This document shows, in pieces, positions 1 to 11,592 of a DNA stretch of 64,000 bases. Source of the DNA: Bedellia somnulentella (Eukaryota > Arthropoda > Insecta > Lepidoptera > Bedelliidae); NCBI GenBank assembly GCA_963576735.1, contig OY755177.1, positions 7,998,001-8,062,000 on the forward strand, in the 5' to 3' direction. The position numbers and the translations under genes are program-made. The notes under the pieces are model-generated. The model did not search any database, was not told where the DNA came from, and was given only the letters and a program-made list of their open reading frames with translations. The stretch's first letter is position 1; the number at the start of each line of letters is the position of its first letter.

Positions 1-345
1 CTGTACAAAGCGTGTGTAAGATAATACCGTGAGTCCGTAAGAGAATTACATGACCAAGGATTAATAAAGTAACTGTTTAAATATTAGTTTGCAATACAAA
101 GTAAGAATTAAACATTTTGAAACTTTTAACAACTACCTTCTAATAAAATAGTCAGCCGTACATTTGTTATCAGTGAAATATTGAAGTTACATTTGCGAAG
201 GTCGCCTTACATTTCAATAAAAGAAAATTGGATTTGCGTTATACTAATTGTTAGGCCCATTGAGATCAAAGAAACTAAAGTATGTGTACTGAGGGTTGGC
301 TTGATTGTTTACTAAGCTGAAATTTGTCAGTTTCAGTTCTCCACC
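1..345. other. AT-rich stretch, nothing recognised
   Basis: No open frame, repeat or RNA gene that I can support. Confidence 0.4.
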
Positions 346-488
346 ATGGATCGAGAAGAGAGCAGGAGTTGTAGCCTCAGTTACGATAGATTGAGCGCAG
401 AATTGGCATGGAGGTGCCAAAAAAAAAAAAAAAAAAAGCCAGTCAACACGGAGGTGTTGGAGATGACAGGAAGCGCTATGCTGAACGA

Positions 489-608
489 CCGTGGGTATTA
501 CGGGAGCGTGGTACCGAGGTCAATCGACAACCGTGGGTATTACGGGAGCGTGATACCGAGGTAAATCGACCGTGGGTATTACGGGAGCGTGATACCGAGG
601 TCAATCGA
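489..608. repeat. three-unit minisatellite in a GC-richer patch
   Basis: Three near-identical units begin at 489, 531 and 570 (periods 42 and 39), each opening CCGTGGGTATTACGGGAGCG. An 18-base A run lies at about 420-437. The patch 346-720 is GC-richer than its surroundings and lies just upstream of a gag relic, so it may be the degenerate 5' part of the same retroelement. The short frames across it are broken and match no family I know. Confidence 0.7.
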
Positions 609-848
609 GGTGAACAGGTGAACAACGAATAGTCCAATAACAGCGGAGAGGTCTCTTCGTAAGCCGGTTCGGCGTACACGAGAGCGTTCGCCTAGCGCGA
701 GGACGAGAAAATAGCAGGGAGCGATGTTCACAGCATTGTGCACGCAAACGCGAGGGTGGATACTATTCCCAAAATAAAATAGACAGTAACCGCAGCTCTT
801 TGGTTGGGTCGCTTAGTTTGAAACGACGTAGGGTAAATGATAATGGAT

Positions 849-1075
849 GAGCTATTGTTTATTTTGTCTGAGATGCTGGCTGAAAGAGTTCAGTACGGAG
901 AATCGCTTGATCAATATTATTACGCCAAAAACAATCTACTAAATTAATGTAAAATTAATGGGCGCCAGGATGTAGATTGTCTGCTGCACGGTGTAGGGTA
1001 GGTGCGCAGGCAGCTGCTTAAACCCGAACAAGTTTTTAATTTCTTTAATACGGTTAAAGTTGGTCAATATGGTGA
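849..1075 (+). pseudogene. degenerate retrotransposon gag fragment
   Basis: The frame beginning at 849 reads through residues resembling the Gag core of Ty3/gypsy-type elements: an SEMLAERVQYGESLDQYYY-like segment, then an in-frame TAA at about 945, then a CKINGRQDVDCLLHGV-like segment and a TAG near 997. A frame change continues with a KPEQVFNFF-like piece. Gag of this type carries the pattern LLN-C-x-(I)-x(n)-DCLLHG, which is the basis of the call. With at least two stops and a shift it cannot be functional. No LTRs for it are visible in the window. Confidence 0.55.
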
Positions 1076-1099
1076 ACATCTTGAATGATTCTCAAGGCG

Positions 1100-4000
1100 A
1101 AAAATTGATCGCAAATGTACTCTGCTTTTGCGATGGACAAGATGCTTCAAATTCAAATTTATTTACCGAAAAGGGCAAAATACAACTTGTAATTATTTAA
1201 CTATATAAACTCAATTAATGCTAGGTAGATTTACAAATTCTTAATGTAAGGTTTTACGAATGTGTTTAATTGTAGCTCAATCTAAAATAATAATAATAGA
1301 AAACGATTTGAATTTTCGGGTAATTTCAAAAAGTTTGTTATATTTGTGTCTCCGGACTGGGCGAACCTGTTGGGCAGATGCCGGAATTTTCACTTTGTCG
1401 CGGAGGCCTTATTGATGTAATGATATTGAAACCAATATTTAATATTTACATCAAATGGGGACTACTACTGATTTAATAAATTGAATATTCTGTTTCAAAA
1501 ATTGATCATAGTTACAATTTGTGAATGTATTGTTCCTGTTTTGTATACATTTTATATTTTTTGCATTAATATTCAGTATTGCAAATTAATAAGATAGTGT
1601 ATTTGAATATCAATAATAAAACTAAATTCCATTACTTAAATTAAATAATATCAACAATATCAAAGATAAATTATTATAATTATGACCGCCTTGTTCACCT
1701 GGTCTGGCTGGAAAAGTCTTCTCATTTGTCAGTACATTGCAGCGAACAAAAAAAAATATATACATACCAAGAAGGGTAATCCGAAGGATAAAAATGAAAA
1801 ACAATGAAATAGCTCAAGTTCAGCTTTAGACCTGGAACTTGATAAATACTTAACTGACATCAAAGTAAATGGGGTAGCACTAAATTGCTGTGTAGAGGTT
1901 GTAAGTCACGCTCTATCATAAAACCTACTAAAACCAGAGAGCTCAACTTTGATATGATAGTTCCAAAGGGTATACCTCTACTCAGGGCTATAGGTAGGGC
2001 TCTGATAAATCCCGTGAGCATTACAACTACAACGTAGAAGTTCAGAACGTAAAACGAACGATAAAGACGTACATCGGTGGAGACTATGTTTTATTTGTCA
2101 TATAAACCAAATCAGCATCAAACATTCAATACTTTTCTTCTGAAGTTTTCTTAAATCTTAAGTAATTTTTAGCCAAAATCTTTAGTAGCTTTGAGATATC
2201 TTAACCATAATAGATATGCTGGTGTATAGGTGCATGGGTTGGTAGAGAGTGATAAACATCATAGCATAAACGTCAACAAGGGTATACCTCCTGCATACCT
2301 GTGATCCTCTCGCGGACACGATAGCTGCCTACAACGACTTAGGCATCAAGATGAACTGTCTGTGTGAATTATAATTGTCTTATTTTCGTTAATTCTGGTA
2401 TTTAAGTCATAATCATTAGCACAGAATCTAAATCCATTGCATATCCTTCGGGAAATATTAAATTTTTAGCCATTCATGTCCAAATAAAGACTGTAATTAT
2501 CACCATCTTATATGCTTTGCTTTGGATCCGAAATAAAAGATTTCGATGCAAATATATTATAAAACAAATAATAACTTCTATCATCACAATATATCAATTA
2601 CGATAAAGTGTACGATACGGGCTAAAATGTCAAATACGTGAATTTTTATAGGGCTAGTATAGAATCCGCCACACTAGGGTCACCCACTCACACTTATTTA
2701 AGCACACCGTGTATTATTTTTGGATATCGCTGTCATCTTTGTCTTGTCAATCTATATACATAAGTGGAGCACAATTAATATATAATCTTAACATTGTTTC
2801 TGTACTTTAAAAGTTCCGCTCATCATAACTGTCAAGACTATAACTGTAGATTTTACCTCAAATCTTCGCCCTGCTTCCATTTGTTAAAAATATAATTAGA
2901 ACCACGAGCAGGGGAAGGTAAAAATAAATTAAAATGGTATAAATCAAAATTATGTACATTTTACCATAGCTTAATATTTATTAGAGAAACAAACTGTACA
3001 CAATATTTCAAGCAAGGATGACCTCTAAAGTTTCTACCAATAGTTATAGTATAGTATACTAATTTTGAAGTTGATATAGAAAATTGCAAATTAAAATAAG
3101 TATTTAAAACAAAATAATTGTACATCGGCTATGATATGGATAGTTTATAGAGATGAATTCGTTTGAAGGCATCAGATTGTCATCCCCACCAGACCAAGCG
3201 AATATAACAAGATTTTAAAAACATGTACATGTATAATTAATTATGATATTATTATTATTAAGTATACCTAAATAAGATTCTTTGTCATATATGGTACTAA
3301 TTTTGAAGTAGGTATATTTATATTTAAAAACTGGTAATAAACATCAAATACAAAAAGAAATATATATGTAAGATTGTATGATATATATGTAAGATAATAT
3401 ATAAAGTTATCCATATTGAGGGAATAAAAGGGTAATTTATGTTACAAAAGTTTATTCAGTAATAAATTCAGATGGTGTAATTTAAACACAAAAGTAACAA
3501 TAATCAATCAGAGAATAAATCAGAAATCGCTCAGCGTAATAGTGTGCTATGCGCGCGATTTATTAATCTAGCAACTTAAGGTATCTGGTACGAAGTATAT
3601 TGACTAGGTACAAGTCAGCATAGGTACTAAGACCAAGAGTGGACGGACAGTTTTTCCGGGAGCAGAATGCTCTTGAGTCAAATCAGAAACGGGAAACTCC
3701 TTTCTATTGGCCATATGAGTTAGTTATAGCAAATCCCCGTGCAACTATTATTTTCCAAGGAAATTATTATTTTCGGTACACAATCAATAAGAGCTTATTT
3801 AGAACTAGCTTACCATTATCATAAAGCTTACTAAATAAAAGTCAAGGTAGGAAAAATTAATAAACCCTGTACATTAAATTATCATGGTCAGGCATATATA
3901 AATTTAAAAAAAGAAAAATTTTATATTATTAAAAAAAAAAAAAAACCTAACTTAAAATCTAAAAACTTCTTCCAGTTCCTCTTATCGGGAAAGGGTACCT

Positions 4001-4400
4001 AAGATGCTGGAAGCGTTACCGCGTTGTATGGCAAGATACGATACATATATTGATGGATAAAAGTACTTAAAATACATACTTTAACATAAATAAATTCATA
4101 ATCTAAATAATTATATCATGAGAAAGTTTTAGGACTCGAACATTAAAGGTTGATCGGCTGATTCAACAAAGTCCAACTGTTTACAAAAGTATTTAAAATG
4201 AATAAATGCTCAATAAAAAAAGAAAAAATGTCATATTCGGAAAATGGGGTGCGGAATGTGAATCGGATTCTAGTATTGTAGGACGAACAGCTGAAGTTTA
4301 ACCTTGATTACAAGTCCTTTTTATGGATGGTTTTCAATAAAATTAGTTGATCCCTAGTGTCCTTTGTACATCTTAAGGGTTTTAAAGTTAGAACGTCCAG
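1100..4400. other. AT-rich non-coding DNA
   Basis: Only short chance frames with no domain signature, and no inverted-repeat element or RNA gene seen. Homopolymer A runs occur near 3931. Confidence 0.4.
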
Positions 4401-4404
4401 TGGC

Positions 4405-4428
4405 TGATGATGATGATGATGATGATGA
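4405..4428. repeat. (TGA)n microsatellite
   Basis: A run of about eight TGA/GAT triplets in otherwise unremarkable sequence. Confidence 0.9.
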
Positions 4429-4903
4429 AGTTAGGAAGGTTGTCTAAATATGGAAATCTATAGTGAGGTGTTTAATACACTTATTTCGATTTTGTTGAAG
4501 CATTTTTATATAAACTTGATACATGGGGTCCCATACAGTATAATATATTTCCATAGCAACCACGATAGTAGTTCTGATTGTGACATTAAGGCTCGTACCG
4601 CGTCTTAAAAGCACTCCCTAATGACAGTCATACCTAGAAGGCAGTAATGATCTAAGCGATTTAAATAGTGAATAAATAAAAAAATATATATAAGAAAATC
4701 ACATAAGTACGATATAATATATAAACAAATAATTAATAATTAAGTTATAACCTCACGAGTATGTGAGTTGTGAATCTGCCTATTCTTTTTACTAACGTAT
4801 TGATCTCTCCATTGAAGAGTTGTCTGGAAGAGATAGTTTTAAGCCACCAATTGTGCTTCTGTTTAGCAGTGTAATCTTTGTAAAATGTTTTAACTGTGAT
4901 GAC

Positions 4904-5270
4904 TGCCTCCATGGCCTCGCGGTTGAGCGCTTGGTTTCGGGTGCGGAGGTCTCGAGTTCGATCCCCGGGGGGGTGATCACCTTACAAATTTGATTTGTAA
5001 GATTTGACCGAGTTTGGAGGGATATTGCAGGCTTGAATCACCTGACTATCCGAGAATTAAGATGATTCCGTGCTTCCGAGGGCACGTTGGGCCGTCGCTC
5101 CCGGCTACTGTTGCGGTGGTGGTCGTTGGTCTGCCAGCCCGCAATTGGCCGGCGTGGTGGACTGTGGCCAGATCGCCCTATGTAGGGTGGGCTGGAGCCC
5201 CTTGGTGGGGACATATATGGACTGTGAGGAGGAGGTACGTGATGAGTACCATTATGAGTTCTATTCTATT
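4904..5270 (+). mobile_element. tRNA-derived SINE (family C)
   Basis: The 5' part is tRNA-like, with an A-box-like TGGCCTCGCGGTTGAGCGC and a B-box GAGTTCGATCC, the two halves of an internal Pol III promoter. The body contains a CCGTGCTTCCGAGGGCACGT segment that recurs in lepidopteran SINEs, and the 3' end is a simple ATTCT-type tail near 5260. No coding potential is expected; the 100-residue frame over it (5014-5316) is a by-product of its GC-rich body. I could not delimit the target duplications. Confidence 0.7.
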
Positions 5271-5289
5271 CTATATTTATGTGCTTAAT

Positions 5290-5962
5290 ATTACAATTCG
5301 TATAAATAAAAAATAAAAAAATACATTGTTAGTGTGTAATGTGTAGAATATGTAAATAAAAATATATATGTATATTGAATGTGTAAATAATATGTAAATG
5401 TCTGTAAAACTATGTGTATGATATGTGTGTGCATATATATGTATAAAAAGTTAATGCAATCGCAATTATGAAACATTAGTACGGATTAACACATTAGGAC
5501 CTGTTAATTTTGAATCACTTGTTACCAGGATTTACAAGTTATTTCAAGAACTTACCTATGTATAAAAAAATATATAATATAATAAAGTTTTATTAATTCT
5601 TTAAAAATATTTCCAAAAGCGAAGGGACTCGCTTATAACAGGAAGGCCGAGCTGTAAGCTTATAATAATGAGTGTGCTATGATTGGCTATTGTACTGTAT
5701 AATTTATACTATTTATAATTGATAAACTGTATAGTTTTATTGTGTAATCATATTGTTTACCTATTTAATAAGTATTAGTGGTGTCGTGTATGAATAATGA
5801 GATACTAGTTTGACTTTACTTCAAAACAGCTCACGCTGATTAAAATAATGATTGTAATTAAATCCATAATTTTGGTAAATACTCATTTCTAAAATGTTAT
5901 TATTTATTTATAAATGAGTTGTGATAATGATTATGTGGATTTGAGTGGAGTATTATTGATGA
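5290..5962. other. AT-rich non-coding DNA
   Basis: Short TG/TA-rich low-complexity runs; nothing else seen. Confidence 0.4.
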
Positions 5963-5994
5963 GACTGTCAGTTGATTTAAATCAACTGACAGTC
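5963..5994. repeat. 32-bp perfect palindrome
   Basis: The half-site GACTGTCAGTTGATTT is followed directly by its exact reverse complement, with no loop. It lies about 110 bp upstream of the THAP relic and could be a footprint of a terminal repeat, but I found no matching end downstream. Confidence 0.9.
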
Positions 5995-6100
5995 AACTGA
6001 CTTAAGGTTAGGTAAGGTATAAATATACGATCTCTGTTTTTGCGGGGGCAATTGTCAGTAGTCCGTTGTATCGGCAAGTGGTTGTGAAAGATGAAATTAT

Positions 6101-6842
6101 ACGAAGTGTACCGCTATTTTGGGTTTTATTTCAAAACCTCCACACTCCCTGAAGTTGACCCTACACAAGTGAGTGAGTTTTTTAATGTTTTTCTACAGAT
6201 AAATACATTGCGCGATCAGAAAATAAGTGATTCAAATGTTAATTACGTTGAACTAGATTACTAGCATTTACTTTAGTTATTTTGAGCAATTTTTTAATAG
6301 TATAACCTAAAAATATGCAGTATCTCAGTGTTGCCATAATTCACGTTTTCATCCTACCCTGTCGTTAGGGTAAAATTTTCAAATTAGTAAACTGATGTTA
6401 ATGAGTGAGTATATTATGAATTTCGTCGCGCTATAGCGACGCTGAATGATTTCCAATTGTTATCTACGGAATTAGTAAGTAATAAATTTGTTATATTCAT
6501 TTAATTTCTTCGTATTCATTACAGTTTTCCTAAAGACCCGAATGAGAAAAATGGATTGCGGCCACTGGAAGATGCAATTGGAAATCAACCAAAGTTTTGA
6601 GGCATACTATAAAATTGAAAGGCACCTCGTTTTTGTCCAAAGACTAAGCTTTGGCTCAAATGGTCGCAGTTGTTTTGAAAAAGAATTTAGGTAAAGGAAT
6701 ATTTCCGACATTAAACGACCACATCAGAGAGCAAAATCCGTTCGAAAACCACCTTGTGCTGTTAATAAAGGCTATAGCTTTAAAATACTTAGATGTACGA
6801 ATACATCATCTTTTGAAAAATGTGACTGAAAAAGACGAATGA
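6101..6842 (+). pseudogene. THAP-domain (P-element/THAP9-like) transposase relic
   Basis: Two exon-like pieces flank a GT-AG intron (donor GTGAGT at 6169-6174, acceptor ending ACAG at 6524). The first piece contains a TKC segment and LTLH; the second opens with FPKDPN. After a one-base frame change near 6550 it continues as a KKWIAATGRCNW-like sequence. LH.FPKDP...KKW is the signature of the N-terminal half of a THAP DNA-binding domain. A later piece (6675-6842) ends HLVLLIKAIALKYLDVRIHHLLK, resembling the C-terminus of P-element/THAP9-type transposases. The catalytic middle is missing, most THAP zinc ligands are lost, no start codon remains, and an AATAAAA signal follows at about 6898. An alternative is a dead host THAP gene. 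Confidence 0.55.
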
Positions 6843-6869
6843 ATTCGAAATTTTCACACGAAACTGATT

Positions 6870-8170
6870 TTGTTTAAAGGTCAATAGTAAATAATGCAAT
6901 AAAACTCATGTACAAAATAGTGCTGTCTTTTATTTTTCAAAATACAAACATAGACCCCACTATACCCATGATGACCCGTATGATATTTACATAACTTGCA
7001 CTTATGGAACAGCTGTTTTTTTTTTGTCCAGTAACAAAGTTAGTCCCGTACAAAAATTTATTCGTAATCATGGGAAGATTCATCCCTGATAGTTAGTACA
7101 ATGCTTTAGATTTCACGGTGTATTAAACATCAGTATGAATGGTAAAATTAAACAAAAAGATTGTATAATACTAGGAGCAAGTATGTATAATTATATGATT
7201 GCAGGAAATAATATAGTAAACAGTAAACCTTTAATTAAACAATAAATTGTGTAATCAATTTAAAATTAAAAAGTAGCTTTTAGAATGGTGATTATAGTAT
7301 ATTGGGGTAATTGTTTTCTAGTGATCGCAACATTACAGGGAAAAATATTGCTATCTAAAAGAGGTACTCTCCCGTTGCATTATGACTCTGTCTATAGTGT
7401 TCATAGTCAAAGGTCCTGGCGGATGTCAATCATCTTTCTTTACATATTGTTGGTGACCACACGTGTTTTCTATGTGTGGAATTATATAGAGCTGCTATCA
7501 TACACCCTTCTTGGGTTTGTTTTCAAATGTGAATTTAAATTTAACTTTATTGGAGCGTAGCGAGTGAAGCTCCATTTAACCGCGACTTTTGTATTAGGCT
7601 TGTCACAGAACTCCTCCTAAACTGTCTGTAAAATCCGATCACAGTCAAATTTTGCACGATTGTTCAAGACATCATGGAAACGGTTTTAAAAGTACTATAC
7701 AATTTTCGAAGTAAATCAATCCAACAAAGATTGTAGCATATTCACATCCGTGGGGATATCCTCGCATTTTGGGCTTATCGAATATCACAAAAATTGACAT
7801 GGAATCATCGAATCAAATTCGGTATGCAAAGTTTTACTAAAGTGATGCTGATTACAAAACCATTTCGAGATATTATGGTTATAAACAATATTTTCTTGAA
7901 ATTATATCAATTGAAGCTAAGATGACTGTAATTTTATCAAAAAACTGTAACAGTGTTTGACCTTTAATGTTGTTTCAAAGACATACGGTTTTGCAGTTTA
8001 TTAATAAAATATCGAAAATCATAGGTTTGTTTAGTATAATATCGTAATAATTTCATTTGACATCACAAATTCGTGATATTTTTTGCAATCAGCAACATTT
8101 TTATAAAACATTTCGCTTCATTTGCATGTCGCTACGTGATTTTATCGATCGATGACGTCATTAAGTACAG
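6870..8170. other. AT-rich DNA with one short hairpin
   Basis: A GGAGC...GCTCC hairpin (about 7551-7572) is the only structure noticed. The 91-residue frame at 7285-7560 has no recognisable domain. Confidence 0.35.
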
Positions 8171-8180
8171 AAGTTGAACA

Positions 8181-8565
8181 TAACATAACATAACATAAAC
8201 GTTCACGCCGTTTATCCCCGAAGGGGTTGGCAGAGGTACCAATACTCCTGAACTCACATGGCAAGCGCCATCTAGTTTCCAGAGAAGGTACCCACGTTTT
8301 GCTTAGAGAGTGTACTCACGTGATAGGGGGCAGGCCTATCGCCGTTTTGTACGAATACACTGTCACATGACTAAGTATAACTCAGCCATGTGGGTTTCCT
8401 CACGATGTTTTCCCTCACCGTTAGCAGCCATGATAAATTAACCACACATATGACTTTAGAAAAGACAAATTGGTGTAGGCCCGTCCCAGGATTGGAACTC
8501 ACGCCCTTCTGTTTTTCGGGCGGGTGTTCTACCCACTGGACTATCATGTCGCTAGTTGAAAAACA
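8181..8565 (-). mobile_element. full-length tRNA-derived SINE (family A)
   Basis: Read on the minus strand it opens GACATGATAGTCCAGTGGG (A-box-like), has a B-box-like GAGTTCCAATCC, and ends in a (TTATG)n tail, visible on the plus strand as ACATAACATAACATAA. The direct repeat AAGTTGAACA (8171-8180 and 8566-8575) is a candidate target duplication, but a shorter AGTTGAA alternative at 8554-8560 leaves the 5' edge uncertain by about 15 bp. It is the reference copy for the other family A members in the window. Confidence 0.75.
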
Positions 8566-8809
8566 AAGTTGAACAATCTTTAAAAAATCATAACTTTACA
8601 ATTACTCATTTTAAATGGAAAATATTCAAATTAGTCTTTTATTTTCGTGTTTACCATCGAATAAAAATATTTAATAAATACCAAAAAAAAAATTGCATAC
8701 CGAATTCCGTTACTGATAAATTATGACATGCACTGAACCACTCTATATACATATCGTCTTGCGACGTTCGAGAAACACGATCGTTGCCGAATATTGACGA
8801 AGATTTCTA

Positions 8810-9276
8810 TGCGCACCCAGTACACAATGGCCCACTGCACGCCATCGCCACTGTGTACAGGGGGCAATGGTGCATGATGGCGGACAATTGTCGATCGTGG
8901 CGCGCAATGGTGAAATTGTCGGTTTTTGGGGCACACTTCAAAGGAACCGTGGCGTAACGTGGCCGGTGGTGTTTCCACAGTGGGCCATTGTTTAGTTCGG
9001 CACCGGCCGCTGATAGATACTTATACTGTTTTGGAATATTTTATTGCAAAATGTATTTATAATCACTATATGACGTAAAAATAATATAAATAGCGCCATA
9101 AATTACATAAATAATAATTAATAAATAGCTGCAGCCATAATAACTTCGACGTCCATCGCAAGTGGAATGCCAGGCAGCAATGAGCAATGGGCCATTGTCT
9201 GAACACCAAGCGATCGTGGCCTACAATTGTGCATTGCGGAGCGTGGCCCATCACTGGCCATTGTGTACTGGCCGCT
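8810..9276 (-). mobile_element. MITE copy 1, inverted relative to copy 2
   Basis: Its right end GGCCATTGTGTACTGGCCGC is the inverse of the left end of the element at 9555-10043, and the interiors match as reverse complements (shared GCTGCAGCCATAAT, CGACGTCCATCGCAAGTGG). The left end has decayed: CACCCAGTACAC replaces GGCCAGTACAC. It is rich in subterminal CAATGGCC and CGATCGTGGC motifs. No protein is encoded. Confidence 0.75.
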
Positions 9277-9554
9277 TTAGAGAACTGTAGCTCATGGAAA
9301 ATTCTCTGATATTGTTAATAGATATTTTTGAGTCCATTTTGTTTTTAAATTAACGTACGATAGTTCTTTTACTTTACTTTACATAAAATATTCTTTCATT
9401 ATTGCTTAGTGAACCAAAGTAGGATTTGATCAGTTATGTATGTAGACCCGTTTCGCCGTTGTAGTTGCGCGGAAAGTTTTGTTTTCTCATTCTTTGCAAA
9501 TATTGTTTTTACAATTTTATGATTTGTTTTTTATTTTATTTTGTTATCATGTTA

Positions 9555-10043
9555 AGCGGCCAGTACACAATGGCCAGTGATGGGCCACGATCCACAATGC
9601 ACAATTGGAGGCCACGATCAATTGGTGTTCACACAATGGCCCATTGCTCATTACTGCCTGGCAATCCACTTGCGATGGACGTCGAAGTAATTATGGCTGC
9701 AGCTATTTATTTATTATTATATTATGTATGTAATTTATTTTATTTATGGCGCTATTTATGTTATTTTTACGTCATATAGAGATTATAAATACATTTTGCA
9801 ATAAAATATTCCAAAAAAGTATAAGTATCTATGAGCGGCCGGTAACGAACTAAACAATGGCTCACTGTGGAAACACCACCGGCCACGCTACGCCACGATT
9901 CCTTTGAAGTGTGCCCGAAAAACCGACAACTTCGCCATCGCGCGCCACGATCGGCAATTGTCTGCCATCATGCACCATTGCCCCCTGTACACAGTGGCGA
10001 TGGCGAGCAGTGGGCCATCGTCGGCCATTGTGTACTGGCCGCT
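9555..10043 (+). mobile_element. MITE copy 2 with intact terminal inverted repeats
   Basis: Starts AGCGGCCAGTACACAATGGC and ends with the inverse, GCCATTGTGTACTGGCCGCT. It is flanked by TTA on both sides (9552-9554 and 10044-10046). A 3-bp TTA duplication suggests a PIF/Harbinger-type transposase as mobiliser; that is inference, and the left flank would also fit a TTAA reading. With copy 1 it forms a roughly 470-bp inverted repeat around a 278-bp spacer. Confidence 0.8.
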
Positions 10044-10237
10044 TTATGTATTTCTTATGCCTAATGGCGAATTAACGTTTTTCTTTCTTTAAATATTGAC
10101 TTTGTGGCAATGCCTATGGTCCATTGTGTAGTTGGATAAAATAAAATCGTCCTGAGGCATCAAAGCTGCTGTAACAAAGTAGTCAAAAACCAGCGATTTT
10201 TTAAATACTTTTACATGCGTACCTACCTAATAGTCGT

Positions 10238-10369
10238 CGTAGTAAATCGTGAGAGCGAGTATGTCACTTGAGAAATGAGAAACTGTCAGATTTTGTGTGT
10301 TTAATCTGTCGGTATATCATTTCTCACATGAATTACTTGGTCTCTCATGCGGTCATGCCTAATGCTACG
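10238..10369. mobile_element. fold-back hairpin MITE, copy 1 of 3
   Basis: Left arm GTGAGAGCGAGTATGTCAC, then GAGAAATGAGAAACTGTCAG, is mirrored by ATCTGTCGGTATATCATTTC and further matching sequence in the right arm. The same layout recurs at 46752-46877 and 51709-51824. This copy is imperfect. Confidence 0.65.
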
Positions 10370-10827
10370 AAAAATTATAGGTGAATGTTATCGTATCTTG
10401 CGTATTTTGTAAAGGGTGTATTGTTTTGTATTCGCGCTAAAAACCTTCAAGTCTTGCATATTTAAAAGCGTAGATGTATATGGTCTTGTAAGTTGATGTT
10501 TTTCTTTTTATTTCTAAAAAGCTATTAAAGCTAGTGTCTTGGTGTTTAACAGCAGCTCTTTAAAGCATAAAAGAATGTTTGAAATCTTGGATGAAAACAC
10601 TAGGTACTTGGATTGCTTTCACCACCAACGAACATGCACGGTTACAGCAGAAAGTACACTTAACAAACACTTATTATAATTGGGTAACATCCATCACGTT
10701 TTAGTGTCACAACTAGTTCACATTCGTTGCAAACCTATCGGATCTGAAGCTACTGTATAAGCTATAATAATATTGTGAGCTGTGCTGGATAAATATATAT
10801 CACCTTTGGGCAGAATCATGTCCAGTG
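10370..10827. other. non-coding DNA upstream of the SINE/provirus nest
   Basis: No gene or structured element seen. Confidence 0.4.
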
Positions 10828-10839
10828 ATCATTTTACAT

Positions 10840-10940
10840 AAACATAAACGTTCACGCCGTTTATCCCCGAAGGGGTTGGCAGAGGTACCAATACTCCTGA
10901 ACTCACATGGCAAGCGCCATCTAGTTTCCAGAGAAGGTAC
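10840..10940 (-). mobile_element. 3' part of a family A SINE split by the provirus
   Basis: Carries the SINE tail and the CGTTCACGCCGTTTATCCCC block. Sequence stops at GGTAC, where the LTR begins, and resumes after the 3' LTR. The SINE's own 12-bp target duplication ATCATTTTACAT is at 10828-10839 here and at 19707-19718 beyond the provirus. Confidence 0.9.
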
Positions 10941-11198
10941 TGTTATATTGGTAATTACACCGTCAGCATAGAATAAAAGTGCTGACGATAGTTTGCAGTT
11001 TAGATAGATTGCTAAACAGTTTGCATTGACGTCAATGAAAACTGTTTACTCATAATTTATTAATTAGTGCATTATTCAGATTGGATTGGACTTTTGTCGG
11101 GTTAAGAATATTTGTAGTTGATTTTTATTCTATTTAATAAAGGGTTTTTCTTCTTAAAACTTTGTTTTCAAAAGCTATTCCTGACCTACCCCGTAACA
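10941..11198 (+). repeat. 5' LTR
   Basis: 258 bp, from TGTTATATTGG to CCCCGTAACA, with TG...CA ends. It holds a palindromic CRE-like TGACGTCA at 11027-11034 inside a larger imperfect inverted repeat (about 11014-11047), an AATAAAAG near 10971, and an AATAAA polyadenylation signal at 11136-11141. The transcription start is not identifiable by eye. Confidence 0.95.
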
Positions 11199-11199
11199 G

Positions 11200-11217
11200 T
11201 GGTGTCAGAAGTGGGAT
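11200..11217 (+). promoter_or_regulatory. primer binding site (tRNA-Leu type)
   Basis: TGGTGTCAGAAGTGGGAT begins one base after the LTR and is complementary to the 3' end of an insect tRNA-Leu including its CCA. This is the expected site for minus-strand DNA priming. Confidence 0.85.
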
Positions 11218-11411
11218 TCCAGCGTTTAAGTCGTGTGCTCCGCATAGCACCGCTGGACTTCCTATCGGGTCACAAAAAAAGTTTTGTTATCTCTGTCTAC
11301 CGCCGCCGTCCAATCTCCGGGGCGACTTTTTGTGCCAACTCTTAGACTGCGCCTCGACAAGCTCCAGAATAAATTACGAGGTGTCTCTTTTCACCACCGT
11401 GTCACTACATG

Positions 11412-11573
11412 GTAATCGCCGTCTCGTCGCTGCCGACGCAATCACCATCGTCGTGCCACTACCTCCGTGCCACTACACCGTGTTACTACTTCGTAATCGC
11501 CGTCTCGTCGCTGCTGACGCGATCACCATCGCCGTGCTACTATCTTCGTGCTACTATCACTACATCAATTTCA
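11412..11573 (+). repeat. two-unit 81-bp repeat in the retroviral leader
   Basis: TAATCGCCGTCTCGTCGCTG occurs at 11413 and 11494 and is followed by similar TCACCATCG/CGTGC(C/T)ACTA stretches. It lies within the non-coding leader between the primer site and the env leader exon. A 145-residue frame crosses it but begins inside the LTR and has no domain. Confidence 0.75.
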
Positions 11574-11592
11574 AGACTATACAATACAAGAC

